Source: Exophiala sp. HKRS030
Taxonomy: Eukaryota > Ascomycota > Eurotiomycetes > Chaetothyriales > Herpotrichiellaceae
Direction of reading: 5' to 3'
Length of the DNA: 64,000 nucleotides
Assembly (NCBI GenBank): GCA_023897205.1
Contig: JAHWDD010000011.1
Coordinates: 62,001 to 126,000, forward strand
A model generated the notes under the pieces. That model worked only from the letters and a program-made list of their open reading frames with translations. It made no database searches and was not told the origin of the DNA. The position numbers were made by a program, and so were the translations under genes. Positions 12,193 to 23,271 of the stretch are shown in pieces; the first letter of the stretch is position 1, and every line of letters starts with the position of its first letter.

Positions 12193-13545
12193 GAATCGGG
12201 TGTCTGTCGCCTAATATCAGCGACCCAAGTCCAGAGATATCTTACAACATCACCACTATAGGGTGCAAGAAGGCAACCAGGAAAAACTGGAAGATTGACC
12301 TCGACACGAACTTGTGCAACTCCCATTTCTCGTCGCGCATCGTCAATGTTCGTGGTTTTGGCTTCGAGTCACCTTAAAGTTAGGTTATCGCTATCTCCGC
12401 TCTGACCAATGGGAGAAGGGTTTATGGCCGAATTTTTTGTCCGGATGAACATAACTCCGTGAGCCGAGTTTTCGCTGAGTGGACACAAAACCTCGTACTC
12501 GTATTCTGGCGACGGGAGATGGTATGATGAGTCCGCCTTCGGAGCGTCCATGGCAAGGATCTTGAACATATTCCATACAACGATACGACATTGCAGGATG
12601 CCGATGACGGAGCATTCGCAGTGTCCATGGAAGGGACGGCAGTGTGTGCCTTATGATTGTCCAGGTCTAGGTGGTCACTGCTACGGGCCAACATCTGCGC
12701 TTCTAATAGCGGATTACATGAAAAGATAGTTGACATTCAGATTATTGTGGATATGCTATGACGTTAAATCGCTCAGAATTTAATCGCAGCGCTAACGAGA
12801 GTTTCGCATGCAAAATGGTGAGTTGATGTCCACGCCGAATGAGCGAATCGACGTGGTCTGGATACCACACGGTGCGGTACCGGGGTCATCTTGCAAAATG
12901 ATACAACAGGAAAGGCAAAGAACGTCGACACGTCGATGCCAATCCCTTATCGTTGCGTAGACCACTATCCAGACTTCTATCTCGGTGGAATTCGCATGCA
13001 TGAGGTTCGAGGTTTTATAGCGACCATCACATATCCCTTCATGAAGGCCGTCGGAAGCGCCTGATCGTGCATAAGTCCACGGATATGTAGTCAGACTGAT
13101 GCTATTGGTCACGTACTGTGCACTTTGACGACCTTCTTCCTCTTAGCCACCCTAGATGCATGCAGCTTGGGGACGGATGTCAAACCTCAAGCTATGTTAC
13201 CACGACTCGAATCGTTCAAGGATAGAAGGTCATGAGGTGATACCGTAAGGTTCGACTTGTTGACCCCGACATCGACTTGTAGGTCGACCGCCGTGCCGAG
13301 TGGCGTTAGATCCTGGACGATATTGCCGGAAGAATCTCGGCCTTGAAGTTTGACCTAAATGGCCCAAAGAGAGCGCCGTGTAGTCCTGATGACCAACTCG
13401 TACCTTGGATCTAAAAATCATACAAGTGGGAACCAGCTTCGGCGTTCGTGAATCTACCACCACATGATTGTTGAACACTGGTGAGTGATGGCTGACCTGG
13501 GTATTACGACGTGTCTCATAACCATCGTAGCATCGTTTTCTGTCT
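12193..13545. other. intergenic region, no gene recognised
   Basis: 1.35 kb upstream of the regulator and downstream of the RNase H2B gene. Several frames of 60-105 codons overlap each other in different phases (for example 12422-12736 and 12792-13112 on the minus strand), but none shows a domain or splice logic. Treated as noncoding. Confidence 0.5.
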
Positions 13546-14829
13546 TCATCTTTTTGCCTTGCCAGCAGGCTTCTTGGTGAAGAAGTCTGACATTTTCTTC
13601 ATACCCGAAACGTTGACCTTCTTCAAGTCTCGAACCCCTCTTGACTCGCCCATCTTTTTCTTCTTGTCTTCTTCCTCCTGCTTTCGTTTCTTTTCCGCTC
13701 TCATATCCGCGGCCTCTTCGTCCTCTAGGCCACGTTTGCGACTGAAGTCGCCCAGCGACCTTGATGCTAGTGCATCCGCTCTCAGAGCAGCCAATGATTT
13801 CATGTGCTCTTCAAGCGGCTTCAGGTCGAGGGGGGAGTCGCCGCCTTCCAACTTTGCCTTGAGTCGCTGAGAAATGGGTTCAGGGACATAAGAGGCGAGA
13901 ATAAAGTCGAGAACAATGCTTCGCTTGCGCAAGTCGAGCAACTTCTGTGGTACTGCATCCGAGGCCACCACCGTACCGGCCGTCGAAGTGGCCACAGATG
14001 CCTCTGAGAACACGGCCGATGGAGCAGTGCTTGCCGTGGTCGACTGTGAGTCCATGTTGTCAGACAAGGACCCGGCGTCGTCCAACGAGGCAGGTTCCGA
14101 TTTTGTCGATGTCTTTGTGTCTTCCCTTTTCACGCTCAGCACAGGCGTTTCGAGAGCCCGGACAACAAATTTCTCTTCCAGGCTCGCGGGAAGGCTGTTC
14201 TCGATGACAATTTTCACCTTGTCCATTATCATACTCAGGGTTTTGTCTTCATTGGGTCGATACATCTGCTCGTCTCCGGCTTCAATCGTGTCACAAAATC
14301 TCGACATGGCTTCTTGGACATGGCTTCGCCCGTTCTCGAGAATATACCGGAGGTGTTTATCGTCTTCAACATGTTGTTCAAAGATGTCATCGGCTGGCTG
14401 AAACAGGTGCTTGCCAGTGGGAGGCTTCGATGGAATGACAAAAGGTATCAGCAGGAAAGCCAGATCAAAAGGTGTCGCCACAAATATCTCCGCGCTCTTG
14501 CTGATTTTCCCATCTCTTGAGTCCGTACTGTTGCCGTCCACCGCGGTATCTCCACGCTTCGAGCTGGTCTCCGAGGGCGGACCATGAAAGAAGAGGCTTC
14601 GAGGGTCTGATCGTGGAGTTTCGACTTTGATAAACTGGAAAAGTCCTAGATTGGGACAAAACAGGAATCTCTGTACACTCGTGTCGCGCGGATGTCGTAG
14701 TAGAACAAAACGAGATCGTTCTGATATTTCTTTCGGAAGGATAAAGTGTCTAAGGTCGGAGCCGCCGTTATTGTCCTTGCCAACTGACTTCTTGACCGGA
14801 CTGCTTGTCGCGGAGCGGGTGACAACCAT
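13546..14829 (-). CDS. RNH202: Ribonuclease H2 subunit B (Ydr279p family)
   Basis: Single exon, 427 aa. The N-terminal half has the hallmarks of the RNase H2B fold: the ILPKEISERSRFVLLRHPR strand region, FKVETP-like segment, then ATPFDLAFLLIP and the FQPADDIFEQ motif, followed by helical segments around the NEDKTLSMIMDKV block. RNase H2 is a nuclear trimer that removes ribonucleotides and RNA primers from DNA; subunit B is structural and links the complex to PCNA. The C-terminal MKKMSDFF at 410-417 fits a PCNA-interacting PIP box in the same place as in the animal subunit, with Met replacing the usual Gln. The middle-to-late region is Ser/Thr-rich and then highly charged (KKRKQEEEDKKKK). Assigned from remembered family motifs. 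Confidence 0.9.
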   Translation of the reverse strand: MVVTRSATSSPVKKSVGKDNNGGSDLRHFILPKEISERSRFVLLRHPRDTSVQRFLFCPNLGLFQFIKVETPRSDPRSLFFHGPPSETSSKRGDTAVDGNSTDSRDGKISKSAEIFVATPFDLAFLLIPFVIPSKPPTGKHLFQPADDIFEQHVEDDKHLRYILENGRSHVQEAMSRFCDTIEAGDEQMYRPNEDKTLSMIMDKVKIVIENSLPASLEEKFVVRALETPVLSVKREDTKTSTKSEPASLDDAGSLSDNMDSQSTTASTAPSAVFSEASVATSTAGTVVASDAVPQKLLDLRKRSIVLDFILASYVPEPISQRLKAKLEGGDSPLDLKPLEEHMKSLAALRADALASRSLGDFSRKRGLEDEEAADMRAEKKRKQEEEDKKKKMGESRGVRDLKKVNVSGMKKMSDFFTKKPAGKAKR

Positions 14830-14969
14830 TCTGGCTGACTACTTATCCTCTGCGTGATACGCTTGTCTGGTTCAGATGCCTAGGTACAAAATTCTCTGTA
14901 GTAGGCCTAGGATACTCATGCACTATCACTACAACCATTAGACCGAGTGATAAAACGCGCGACGCGCTC

Positions 14970-15033
14970 GGTATAGCGCAGTGCGGCGCGTCGATCCGGT
15001 AATCCTACTTAATTAAGTAGCGCGCGCTATACC
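14970..15033. repeat. inverted-repeat element with palindromic core (possible MITE relic)
   Basis: GGTATAGCGC at 14970-14979 is exactly inverted as GCGCTATACC at 15024-15033. Inside lie a perfect 16 bp palindrome CTACTTAATTAAGTAG (15005-15020) and an overlapping perfect palindrome TAGCGCGCGCTA (15018-15029). Such structure is typical of terminal inverted repeats of short DNA-transposon derivatives, but no target-site duplication could be confirmed. Confidence 0.5.
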
Positions 15034-15531
15034 TAGAAGGATCGCCAGTGTACGGAGTATTGCAAACGAACCTCTCCTGTTATTTATCTGCCTACTCCGT
15101 ATCTTTGTTGACATTGAAACTGATCACAGCGATGGTACTCGCAGAGTAGCCAGATACTCTAAGTCTGGCCACGAGTACGGAATACATTGCGATGTGGCTC
15201 AGCCCTGTCATCAGTGGCCTTGAAGACATCCGACCTCTCGAGCAGTCATTGACAACGATGTTTGGGGGGGAGAAAGGGTGCTCCGTACACTTTTGACCGA
15301 TGCTCTCTGCAGGTGTTCCAACTGATCCGCCATGAAGTATCCAACATTTTGATAAAGAGTTATACTAAACTATCACAAGACCGAGCGACCAGTGTTGGCT
15401 ATGGGGGAAGTGGCTGAGCAGTTGTCGATACCCAAAGCAAAGACCCCGCCACACCCAGCGCCCTGCTGGTATTCAACATAGCCTCCTACACTGAATCGCG
15501 ATCTTTGTTCTGTGATAACAGTACCCATATG

Positions 15532-15560
15532 CTCTCTCTTTCTCTCTCTCTCTCTCTTCC
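15532..15560. repeat. (CT)n microsatellite
   Basis: Nearly pure CT dinucleotide run, upstream of the 15709 gene. CT-rich tracts are common in fungal promoters. Confidence 0.8.
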
Positions 15561-15708
15561 TGTCGCATACCATCTTGTCCTTGTTTCAGATTCCACTAGC
15601 AAAATGAATTTTACAGCTGCAAAACTCGACAAGGTTTCGGCGAGTTCCTACCAGACACTGTTTGTTGCAATCAACAGATAAAAGCAGATCAAGTCGCAGG
15701 GCTGACAA

Positions 15709-16707
15709 ATGCAAAGCAGGGCACCGTTCTCTCGCGAAGATCAGCTCAACGAAGATCTCCATGAGATTCCACCAAGCCATGTCGACAGAGAGCAGCACTT
15801 GCCTGGCCATCCGCGGATCTCACTACGCAACGTCCCACTCTCGACGTCCTTTCTAGAGCGCAAACTGTGCTCAGAGGAGCTGGATAGAATGGCACCTCAC
15901 CTCTGGATGATGTCGCTTCATTCAAGCACCAACATCTCGCCGCTGCATCGGCAACTTGTCAAGGGACGTGACATCGTTATAACCGAGGATCCAATGCTGC
16001 ATCTAGTGTGGCTGCCAGATCGGATCTACGTCAAGCCACTCCCAGCATATCTCCTTTCCTTCGTCTTCTGGGACCACTATCTCCTAGGTCGCTCTTCGCC
16101 ACTCACACAAAGAAGCCGCGATCGGATTCGCGAAGCAGCACTCGGCTATCTGCGGACCTGGTCCTACCTTGTCCGCCACGAGTCCGATCTGTTTCTGGCG
16201 CAAAAGTTCCATCTCATCCCTTCCTCCATATCCTGGGCCCAGTTCTGCGCCTTCACATCCCTCTTCGATGCCATTGCCGACGCTGACGTGTCGAAGCGAT
16301 ATGCTTTCGGCGAGCTGCGCCTTACCCGCCTCAATCTGTACTGCAAATTGTTTCTCGGTAAGATGCGCCTCCACCGGTTTCCAGCTACAACATACGGCAC
16401 GTATTTTTCACGCTTCAAGACGCCGTTCCTGTTCGTCTTTGCCGTCTTATCAGTTGTTCTCAACGCGGTACAGGTCGGTCTAGCGGTGGAGCCTCTGACC
16501 GCAAGACAGTGGCCCGGAATTTGGACCATGGGGCGGGTGCTCATGGTCTTGACTCTGTGCTGTTCTTTGACATTGACAGTGTTTCTAGGTGTGCTCTTCA
16601 TGCTTAGATTCGGTTTGGAATGGCGCCATGCAATCTTAGACGAGATATACAGACGACGAACGAGGGTGGGCATGAAAAAGAACAGTATCGCTGGCGACGC
16701 AGTATAA
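15709..16707 (+). CDS. fungal two-helix membrane protein, DUF6601-like
   Basis: Single exon, 332 aa. The central block (SPLHRQLVKGRDIVITEDP, then LHLVWLPDRIYVKPLP and YLLSFVFWDHYL) resembles a fungal family of unknown function that I recall as DUF6601. After a long soluble part there are two hydrophobic spans near residues 244-266 (FLFVFAVLSVVLNAVQVGLAV) and 280-304 (VLMVLTLCCSLTLTVFLGVLFML), joined by a short loop, and a basic C-terminal tail. It is probably an integral membrane protein with both ends on the same side. Function is unknown. The chosen ATG is the first in frame after a stop and no intron is needed. Confidence 0.75.
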   Translation: MQSRAPFSREDQLNEDLHEIPPSHVDREQHLPGHPRISLRNVPLSTSFLERKLCSEELDRMAPHLWMMSLHSSTNISPLHRQLVKGRDIVITEDPMLHLVWLPDRIYVKPLPAYLLSFVFWDHYLLGRSSPLTQRSRDRIREAALGYLRTWSYLVRHESDLFLAQKFHLIPSSISWAQFCAFTSLFDAIADADVSKRYAFGELRLTRLNLYCKLFLGKMRLHRFPATTYGTYFSRFKTPFLFVFAVLSVVLNAVQVGLAVEPLTARQWPGIWTMGRVLMVLTLCCSLTLTVFLGVLFMLRFGLEWRHAILDEIYRRRTRVGMKKNSIAGDAV

Positions 16708-16998
16708 CGTCGACCGAGAGTCTTGTTGCGAAAGTTTGGTATCGTTGTCTCGGGTCCGGTGGGCATGAAAATGAAACTTTATTAGCTCCCGTCGATAATC
16801 TAGAGGTATGGTCATCAAATTTCATCAAATTCCATCCCATTTCCTGCTCTGCTCTCCTGTTCCACCTCATTTGTTTCAACTATTTGGAGATGTTGCGACA
16901 GAACCAAGATCCATCTAGACATCTTGCTGTTAGATCATCGAACTAAATGGGCAATTTCTTCCATGTTGTCCGGCTGCACAGCTGAATCGAATTAGCTC

Positions 16999-17566
16999 TT
17001 GATAATGTTAGGCAACGGTGACGAGGTAGATCAATGCCACTTCAGATCTACTCGAGGTGCACTCTTTTTTGGTGTTCCGAATTGTGGTATTGATCAGTCC
17101 TCCTTGGTATCGATGATGAAGAGACAACCCAACAGAGATTTCGTGGACTCCCTCAGCATCGGCTCTGCTTTTCTGAAGTATCAATCACAGATCTTCCCCA
17201 CCCTATTCAACTTTCGCGACTCTATCATATTTTCATTTTATGAAACTCGTCTTTCCCCCAAAGCAATTATGGTGGGTAAGGGAGACTGCTTTTCTCGCTT
17301 GACTGACTAATCCTGTTTGTTAGGTAGATGGAAGGGTCTCAATGACTGGAGACCCAGCGATTTTGGTCACTAAAGAATCCGCAACTCACAGCCGTTTCTG
17401 GGAAATGGAACCTCGTTTCATCGTAGCAGTCAACCGTCCTCACTCGGATCTGGTCAAGTTTGAGCGATACAGTGCTGATTATGAACATGTACTAACCTGT
17501 ATGCGAGGTTTGCTGCACAACGCGACGGATATAGTGTCTCGCCGGTTCGCCCAGTCGACTGAGTAG
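16999..17566 (+). pseudogene. fragment of SERAC1-like alpha/beta-hydrolase domain gene
   Basis: Two blocks (to 17275, and from 17328) join across a 52 bp GT-AG intron to give a continuous segment. It begins STRGALFFGVP and continues through PNRDFVDSLS, IIFSFYETRLSP and PAILVTKESATHSRFWEMEP to VNRPHSDLVKF. This matches the C-terminal half of the lipase-like domain found in fungal SERAC1-type, NACHT or ankyrin proteins. The nucleophile half expected upstream is missing: there is no frame with a GxSxG motif in front. The expected NACHT or repeat part after it is also missing, since a stop follows at 17564-17566. I read it as a truncated relic, though a short real gene with an unseen 5' exon cannot be excluded. 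Confidence 0.5.
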
Positions 17567-18111
17567 TGGATAAGTACCTAACTCTCCTGTAGTTGTTGAT
17601 GTCCTCGTAGCATTTCTGCGTTGTTCCAACGTCGCCGCCTACGCTCTCATCCACAGGTGGCACAGAAATAATCTTGGGAAGGATGTGCAATTACTCGAAG
17701 GGTATTCGACATCGTCTGTTCCGTATAGGTTTCGAGAAGCATACTCAATATAATCACAAGTCTAGGACTTAGGCACGGATTGTGAGGCAACGTATTGTAT
17801 GCTTCGACATCTGGTCTTTACAAATCTTGGCGCGAAGCTGCCAAGACCGTCCACCAAACGCGACCGCATGTCGCGTTTCCTGCAGCCAATCGGAGTCTGT
17901 GTTACTCCGCAGAACCAAAGGAAGCGACATGATTTTGTGTTTGTTTCAAGGATCACACCAGTCAATCTCAACGACGACCTGATGTTACGAAGAAGAGCTT
18001 GAACAACAATACTCGCTTCGGCGAGCGCAGAGATACCAGACGAAACCCACACGACCAAATGCGCCGCCGCATTCGCCCAAGACCAGATCTCTCGGGATAT
18101 CGTGACCGACC
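17567..18111. other. intergenic region upstream of MCM10
   Basis: 545 bp with no recognised gene; it holds the MCM10 upstream region. The minus-strand frame 17762-18145 has no domain and overlaps the MCM10 start. Confidence 0.5.
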
Positions 18112-20418
18112 ATGTCGTACGATGTTTCATGGCCCCCCGTCTCACCTCATGCCGCCCTCCTCAGTTCTCCCAGCGGTCGCAAAAATTACGCAGCACATCG
18201 AACCGACAGTTCACCTATAAAGCGATCAGGAACGACGTCTGGCCTGGTTGACAGACTGCGGGCTGTCCGCAACAGTCAGGCTCTGTCACCGCAGGGAGAG
18301 GACATGGAAGATGACGTCGAAGAAGATGAGGAGACGCTGCAACTCAAGCTAGCAGCCATCGAGGCCAAGCTGAAGTTGAAGAAGCTACAACAAACAAAAG
18401 CACGTGCAGGAGCAGGAGGCGCTGATAATTTATCACGACCAAGTTCAGCTCATGGCATTGATTCGACCACGTCCAACACATTCTCGATAGGCCATGACTC
18501 CATATCGCAATCCGCACGGGTCGAAGTACAAAAGTCACCATCGAGACGGCCCCAAATTTCTTCCCAACCCAAGTCTCCTTCTAGAATACTCCTCGGCATC
18601 GACAAGGGGGTGCGCGGAGCAGACATATCTCTTCGTCGTGCAAATACTACGGCCGGTACCAGTCGCTACAAGACAGACGCCGCAAGTCGATTCGAGAGGC
18701 CCTCGTCTCGCTCATCAGCACTCTCGGCACGTTCAGCAACTTCCACCGAGAACAGAAAGACTTTCAGCGAACGCATGGCCGATGCCCGAGAACGCGAAAC
18801 ATCAAATGAGCAACGTCGCAACCGTCAACGCAGCAAGGTCTTCAATATCGACGAGAACGAAATCGAAAAGTTTCGCATGCTAGCTCAGGATTCTGCTCCT
18901 GCCCCTGCCCCTGCCCAATCTCGATCTCGCATCCACCCGCAGCAAGCAGAATATACCAGAGACGACATCATAAACGCCAGCGACGAACGACACCTTAAGA
19001 AGAGCCACACGTTGCCCGATCTCCGACAAACATCATCCCCACAAGTCTCTACTCTCACTGACGACATACCTCCTCAAGGCGATGCCTCCCTCTTCGAAGG
19101 CTTCTCCGGTTTGCACCTCACATCCCGCATCCTCCCACACTCTTTCCTCAGGCGCACACTGCCCACGGACCGCTTCACCATCTTCCGCATCCCCAGCCTC
19201 CTGAAGATCGTCAAATCGCCGTCGTTCGACCTCCCCGAGACGGTAGTAGATTACGCCATCTTCGGTATCATCGCATCCAAATCATCGCCCATGGACCAGA
19301 AAGCGCCCCGACCGGACTCGACCACCATTGGTGACAACGACTGGCACCGCCAATGGGACGACGGCAGTCAGAACTCACGGCGCTTCATGGCCCTCACCCT
19401 CACCGACCTCAAATGGACCATTGATCTGTACTTATTCGGCACAGCGCTTCCGCGCTACCACCGTCTCAGCCCCGGCACAATCGTCGCCATCTTAAACCCG
19501 GGTATTATGCCCCCCAAACGAAGTAAGACTGACACTGGCGCATTCAGCCTCAACCTGAGCAGCAACGACGACGTCGTTCTCGAAATCGGCCAAGCCCGCG
19601 ACTTGGGACACTGCAAGACCCTCAAGAAGGATGGAAGAGAATGCGGCGCCTGGCTCGACGGCTCCAAGACCGACATCTGCGAATGGCATCTCAATGCGCA
19701 ACTTGACAAGACGCGTGCTAAGCGCATGGGTGTCAATACGGGAACGAATGGGTTTGGAGGCGGCGGTGGAGAAGGCAACCGCGGTACTGCCAAGGGCAAG
19801 AAAGGTTTGCAGCCAAAAGACGGACACCGCTTCGATAGGTTCACGGGAAGTCATTTCTACATTGCTGGCGGCGGTGGCGGAGGTGGTGGCAGTGGTGGTG
19901 GTTTCGACGGCATAAGCGGCCCCTCAATCCCAGAGGGGAACTTGTCTCGTGACCGCGGCGAACGGGTCCGCAAACACCTCGCGGCACAGGTCAAGGAACG
20001 CGAAATCGCAGAGAAGCTAGGTAGCACGGGACACGGGTCCGGGTTTGGTTTTGGAAGTGCAGGGGCCGAGTATCTCAAGGTCAGAGCGAGCAAGAGACAA
20101 AACACCAACAGTGCACATGCAAGAGGTGAGAGGGGGCAAGGGCCAGGCTCACAGAAGCACAGCGATACACTGATGCCCGATGAGCTAGGAGGAGGGTCGG
20201 GGTCTCAGCGCTCGTCGAATCTCGTCATGTCAGATCTACCGTCGAGTGCGTTGGTGAATGGTCGGAAACGGACGGCTGCCGACGTTCGCTTGTCGCCCGT
20301 CAAGAAGACGCGGTTCGTGACGGACAAGGGCATCCGTGAGGCAGGGAGGGATAGTGTAGGTGTCACTGCGTCATCCGGCCGTGATGATGAAAGCGAGGAC
20401 GACTTGGAAATTGTCTGA
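18112..20418 (+). CDS. MCM10: DNA replication initiation factor Mcm10
   Basis: Single exon, 768 aa. The N-terminal part is charged, with a predicted coiled segment (ETLQLKLAAIEAKLKLKKLQQ) about residue 74-94, followed by a long Ser/Arg-rich disordered stretch. The conserved core begins near residue 330 with GLHLTSRILPH and the OB fold (DRFTIFRIPSLLKIVKSP; RFMALTLTDLKW; LPRYHRLSPGTIVAILNPGI). It is followed directly by the CCCH zinc-binding finger, Cys501, Cys511, Cys523 and His526. Mcm10 activates the CMG helicase at origins and binds ssDNA and polymerase alpha in the nucleus. Downstream is a Gly-rich region (runs near 19745-19775 and 19865-19905) and a basic motif SPVKKTRF. The start ATG 18112 gives a normal N terminus. 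Confidence 0.93.
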   Translation: MSYDVSWPPVSPHAALLSSPSGRKNYAAHRTDSSPIKRSGTTSGLVDRLRAVRNSQALSPQGEDMEDDVEEDEETLQLKLAAIEAKLKLKKLQQTKARAGAGGADNLSRPSSAHGIDSTTSNTFSIGHDSISQSARVEVQKSPSRRPQISSQPKSPSRILLGIDKGVRGADISLRRANTTAGTSRYKTDAASRFERPSSRSSALSARSATSTENRKTFSERMADARERETSNEQRRNRQRSKVFNIDENEIEKFRMLAQDSAPAPAPAQSRSRIHPQQAEYTRDDIINASDERHLKKSHTLPDLRQTSSPQVSTLTDDIPPQGDASLFEGFSGLHLTSRILPHSFLRRTLPTDRFTIFRIPSLLKIVKSPSFDLPETVVDYAIFGIIASKSSPMDQKAPRPDSTTIGDNDWHRQWDDGSQNSRRFMALTLTDLKWTIDLYLFGTALPRYHRLSPGTIVAILNPGIMPPKRSKTDTGAFSLNLSSNDDVVLEIGQARDLGHCKTLKKDGRECGAWLDGSKTDICEWHLNAQLDKTRAKRMGVNTGTNGFGGGGGEGNRGTAKGKKGLQPKDGHRFDRFTGSHFYIAGGGGGGGGSGGGFDGISGPSIPEGNLSRDRGERVRKHLAAQVKEREIAEKLGSTGHGSGFGFGSAGAEYLKVRASKRQNTNSAHARGERGQGPGSQKHSDTLMPDELGGGSGSQRSSNLVMSDLPSSALVNGRKRTAADVRLSPVKKTRFVTDKGIREAGRDSVGVTASSGRDDESEDDLEIV

Positions 20419-23271
20419 TGTCGTCATGCAGAGAGAGAAACACGGTTTGCGGATAGGGAAAGGGAATAAGATCAGTATATGAGATCAGGACACGGACTAG
20501 GATATGGGAATAGGACCTGAACCTATGAATATGAGTACGAAGGTTATGACCCCCCAAATACAACACCACTCTTTGGTAGCGCATAGATTTGATTTCATGG
20601 CCTCAAACAGCTAGCTAGACTTTGGCTACCTACCTACAAACTCATGATACACAATTCTGTTTTTTGGAGGCCACAGGTCATCCCTCTAAATCTTGTCCTG
20701 TTTTGCATCAGATACTATTGTACTAGATCCACCGTGGGTCTTTTTCCTATTCGGCTGCAAGTCCCTGATAAAGCAAGCTAACTCTGCCCATTTCTTTTGA
20801 ACAATGTTTCGACCATATACACATCTTTCGCCTGCGTCGTAGAAATGGCTTGGCCGTCAAACATATGGAAGGATGGCGAACTCAGAGGCACTGGGTATAG
20901 TTCGACGCCCCCCTGATAGCGTCGCAGTTTCTTCCTGGGTGGGATACGGCCTCGAGAATCCTTCGTTTCCTTCTGATCATGTCACGTAGATTTCCTTCTC
21001 TTGTAAATTGAGACGACTCTGGGGCGTTTACCTTTTGAGTGATTCCGGGCGCGCGCGCGCGGGTATGATCGTTCGTGACAGGCAGACAGTGAAACACTTG
21101 TGACCACACAGGTACACGCTGCCTTCGCAATAGGGGATCCCCGGTGCTGGATTATCCTGGGTTGTCGTATACCTGGGTAGGTATTAAAAACCCAATGACC
21201 CACACTCATTCACAAAACAGAAGGTAGTTGAGGTGCCGATAGGCTCCCCTTGTACCGTACACTTCACTCTTCTGGCTTGCACTAGATATTTTTGATCCGG
21301 CAAATTTTGTTAAACAATTCAACACACACACACGACAGGAGACTTGCTATGGGCCCAGTGCTGGCGGTAAGCTGGCACTCTGGTTAGGATTCCTCTCTCC
21401 TTGGTTCGTCGTGGCATGGTGGGAAGGGGCCCTTAACCCGGATCTAGGCATAGCGAGATGACTCGACCTAAAGAGGAATATATCCATGGTCCGGGAGGGG
21501 CTATTGTAGAAGGCTATCCCCCAACAATGTCTTTTTTGCCATTTTTTTTATCGTTTCTGGTTGTTCTGTTCTGGGTTTCGAACCTGCCTGCCACTGACTT
21601 GGTGTTCTTTGCCAAGGAGTAGGTGTTGTTGTTGTCACTGAGAGGAGCGCAAGTGAATGTGAATGAGCGTTTGGGCCACGCCATGCTCAACCGTAAACGG
21701 AGACTCCCAGTGAAGTATTAGAGCGACATGTACGAATCCAACTTCAACCGTGGTGATCTAGCCTTGACATCTTTCCGTGCAACACAAGTGATGCAAAATC
21801 CATAGCTCCTTTTCATGCAGATGAGGTTTCTGGTGAGTTAGATTCTACTCCACGCCATAGACATCTTCCCAATCGAGTTGTGTCTCCATGTCTCTGAGGA
21901 GAAGGAGTGTGAAGACACTCAGTATCACCTGGAGAGTGTTGTACCTTCATCTACGCTGACGATAATAAGAGTTTGGAAGAGATTGTAGTGCGTTGACAGC
22001 TACAGAATTTGAGATGGAGGTCGTCTGGCGTTGCAGAAGCCTTGGCTGACTCAGCAAGGCTGGCATTGGAAAATAGAGATCGACGTGAAAGGGTGTTGTA
22101 AACAGACGACAAGGGCTGAGTGTCAACTCGAGGCACATCACGCTCAAATCAAGTAAGATGATCGATGGGTCTACAAGAAACACCGCGTATGAGATGAAAT
22201 GATCCTAGACTAATGACCAAAACAAGATGATTCGACACAAGAGTTCGGTCACCTTCCGCACGCGATAACTGGAAGCGTCAAATCCCCCGGATCACACGGC
22301 GATAAGAAGAAAGTCGTACTCGTTCTCTTAGCGGATGAAGCTGGCGTCCATGATGCAGGAACCTTCAGAATAAGAAGGTGGCACAATTCTGGTCTCGGTT
22401 AATCAAGGATGGGACCGGGTGAGTTGGTAATACTCGTAGGAAGGATGCTGCCCCTCGTCGTAGATGCGGGGGACGCGTTGTACCGGGAGACGCCTAGAAG
22501 GTCAAGCCCCGGAGTAACCAGGATTAGGCGTTGGAGTCACGAAACTTCGGCGGCTTCTAGGCTTTGGAATCAAGCTTTAGTGGCGCTTGATAAGGTGGTT
22601 GTGGGTGACGCAGGACCCCGAACCGAGGCATCGCCCGCCTCGCTTTAGTGCTGCTCATCATGAAGATCTCCTCCCAGCTTCCTCTCCCGTTCCTGGTTGA
22701 TTTGCTCATCTACGAGTTCATGTCAGCGTGGCTAGCTGAAGATCTGGCTCTACGGAACATCCCATCTCATTTCTCTCCTCAAAGCTACCACGAGTACGAG
22801 GAGGGACAATTTCAACATCAGCTGAACAACAACTGTTGATGGACCACAACAGCTTTCCACAACCTGACCTTGTATCTCCTCCGGTTAGCTGCCGGAGAAA
22901 TGCTACACAGAGACAAGCTATTCCGGCGTAGCTCTACCTTAGCTACAGTTACATTCTCGACCGCTAGCTCTTCAATGCCTTCAATTACCTGCTACATCAG
23001 GCAACGATTGTCCCACAGGTTCCACGCCGAACCTGGATCGAACAAGCAACACCAAGCACTAAGTCTGTCATTAGCCTTCGTCCTTGTACATTGAGCGACA
23101 ATGCAACCCTCCTATCAACTCGTACCTGACTCCAAATACGTCATGAGCTTGCAGAGCAGCCGAAACTTCAAATATGTCGACGAGTCACCTTATGGACCTT
23201 GCCCGTCGCTCGCGTGCTCCTACTTTTGTTTCTGGACTCTTACCCTGGGTTGAACGACATACTGAGACACC
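20419..23271. other. 2.85 kb gene-poor region
   Basis: No convincing coding frame on either strand; the longest candidates are under 95 codons and domain-free. It includes a (GC)n run at about 21049-21061, a short (CA)n run near 21322-21334, and a segment from about 22400 to 22650 with higher GC than its surroundings. It also holds a stretch from TGTTGATGG (22833) to CTATCAAC (about 23118) whose ends look like retrotransposon LTR borders. The last few hundred bases are the carboxypeptidase promoter. Confidence 0.5.

Larger units (their letters stand above)
14830..15708. other. intergenic region with palindromic GC-rich patch and CT repeat
   Basis: The interval separates two divergently transcribed genes (RNase H2B and the 15709 gene). 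It contains a GC-rich inverted-repeat patch at 14941-15033, several TACGGAGTA-type motifs between 15051 and 15290, and a CT microsatellite at about 15532-15560. No gene was recognised. Confidence 0.6.

Noticed and set aside
12422..13112. Two minus-strand frames upstream of the Zn2Cys6 factor
   Set aside because: Not joinable by a sensible intron and no domain.
21560..21620. GTTCGAAAC-like T-loop on the minus strand
   Set aside because: Flanking stems do not pair beyond two bases, so not a tRNA.
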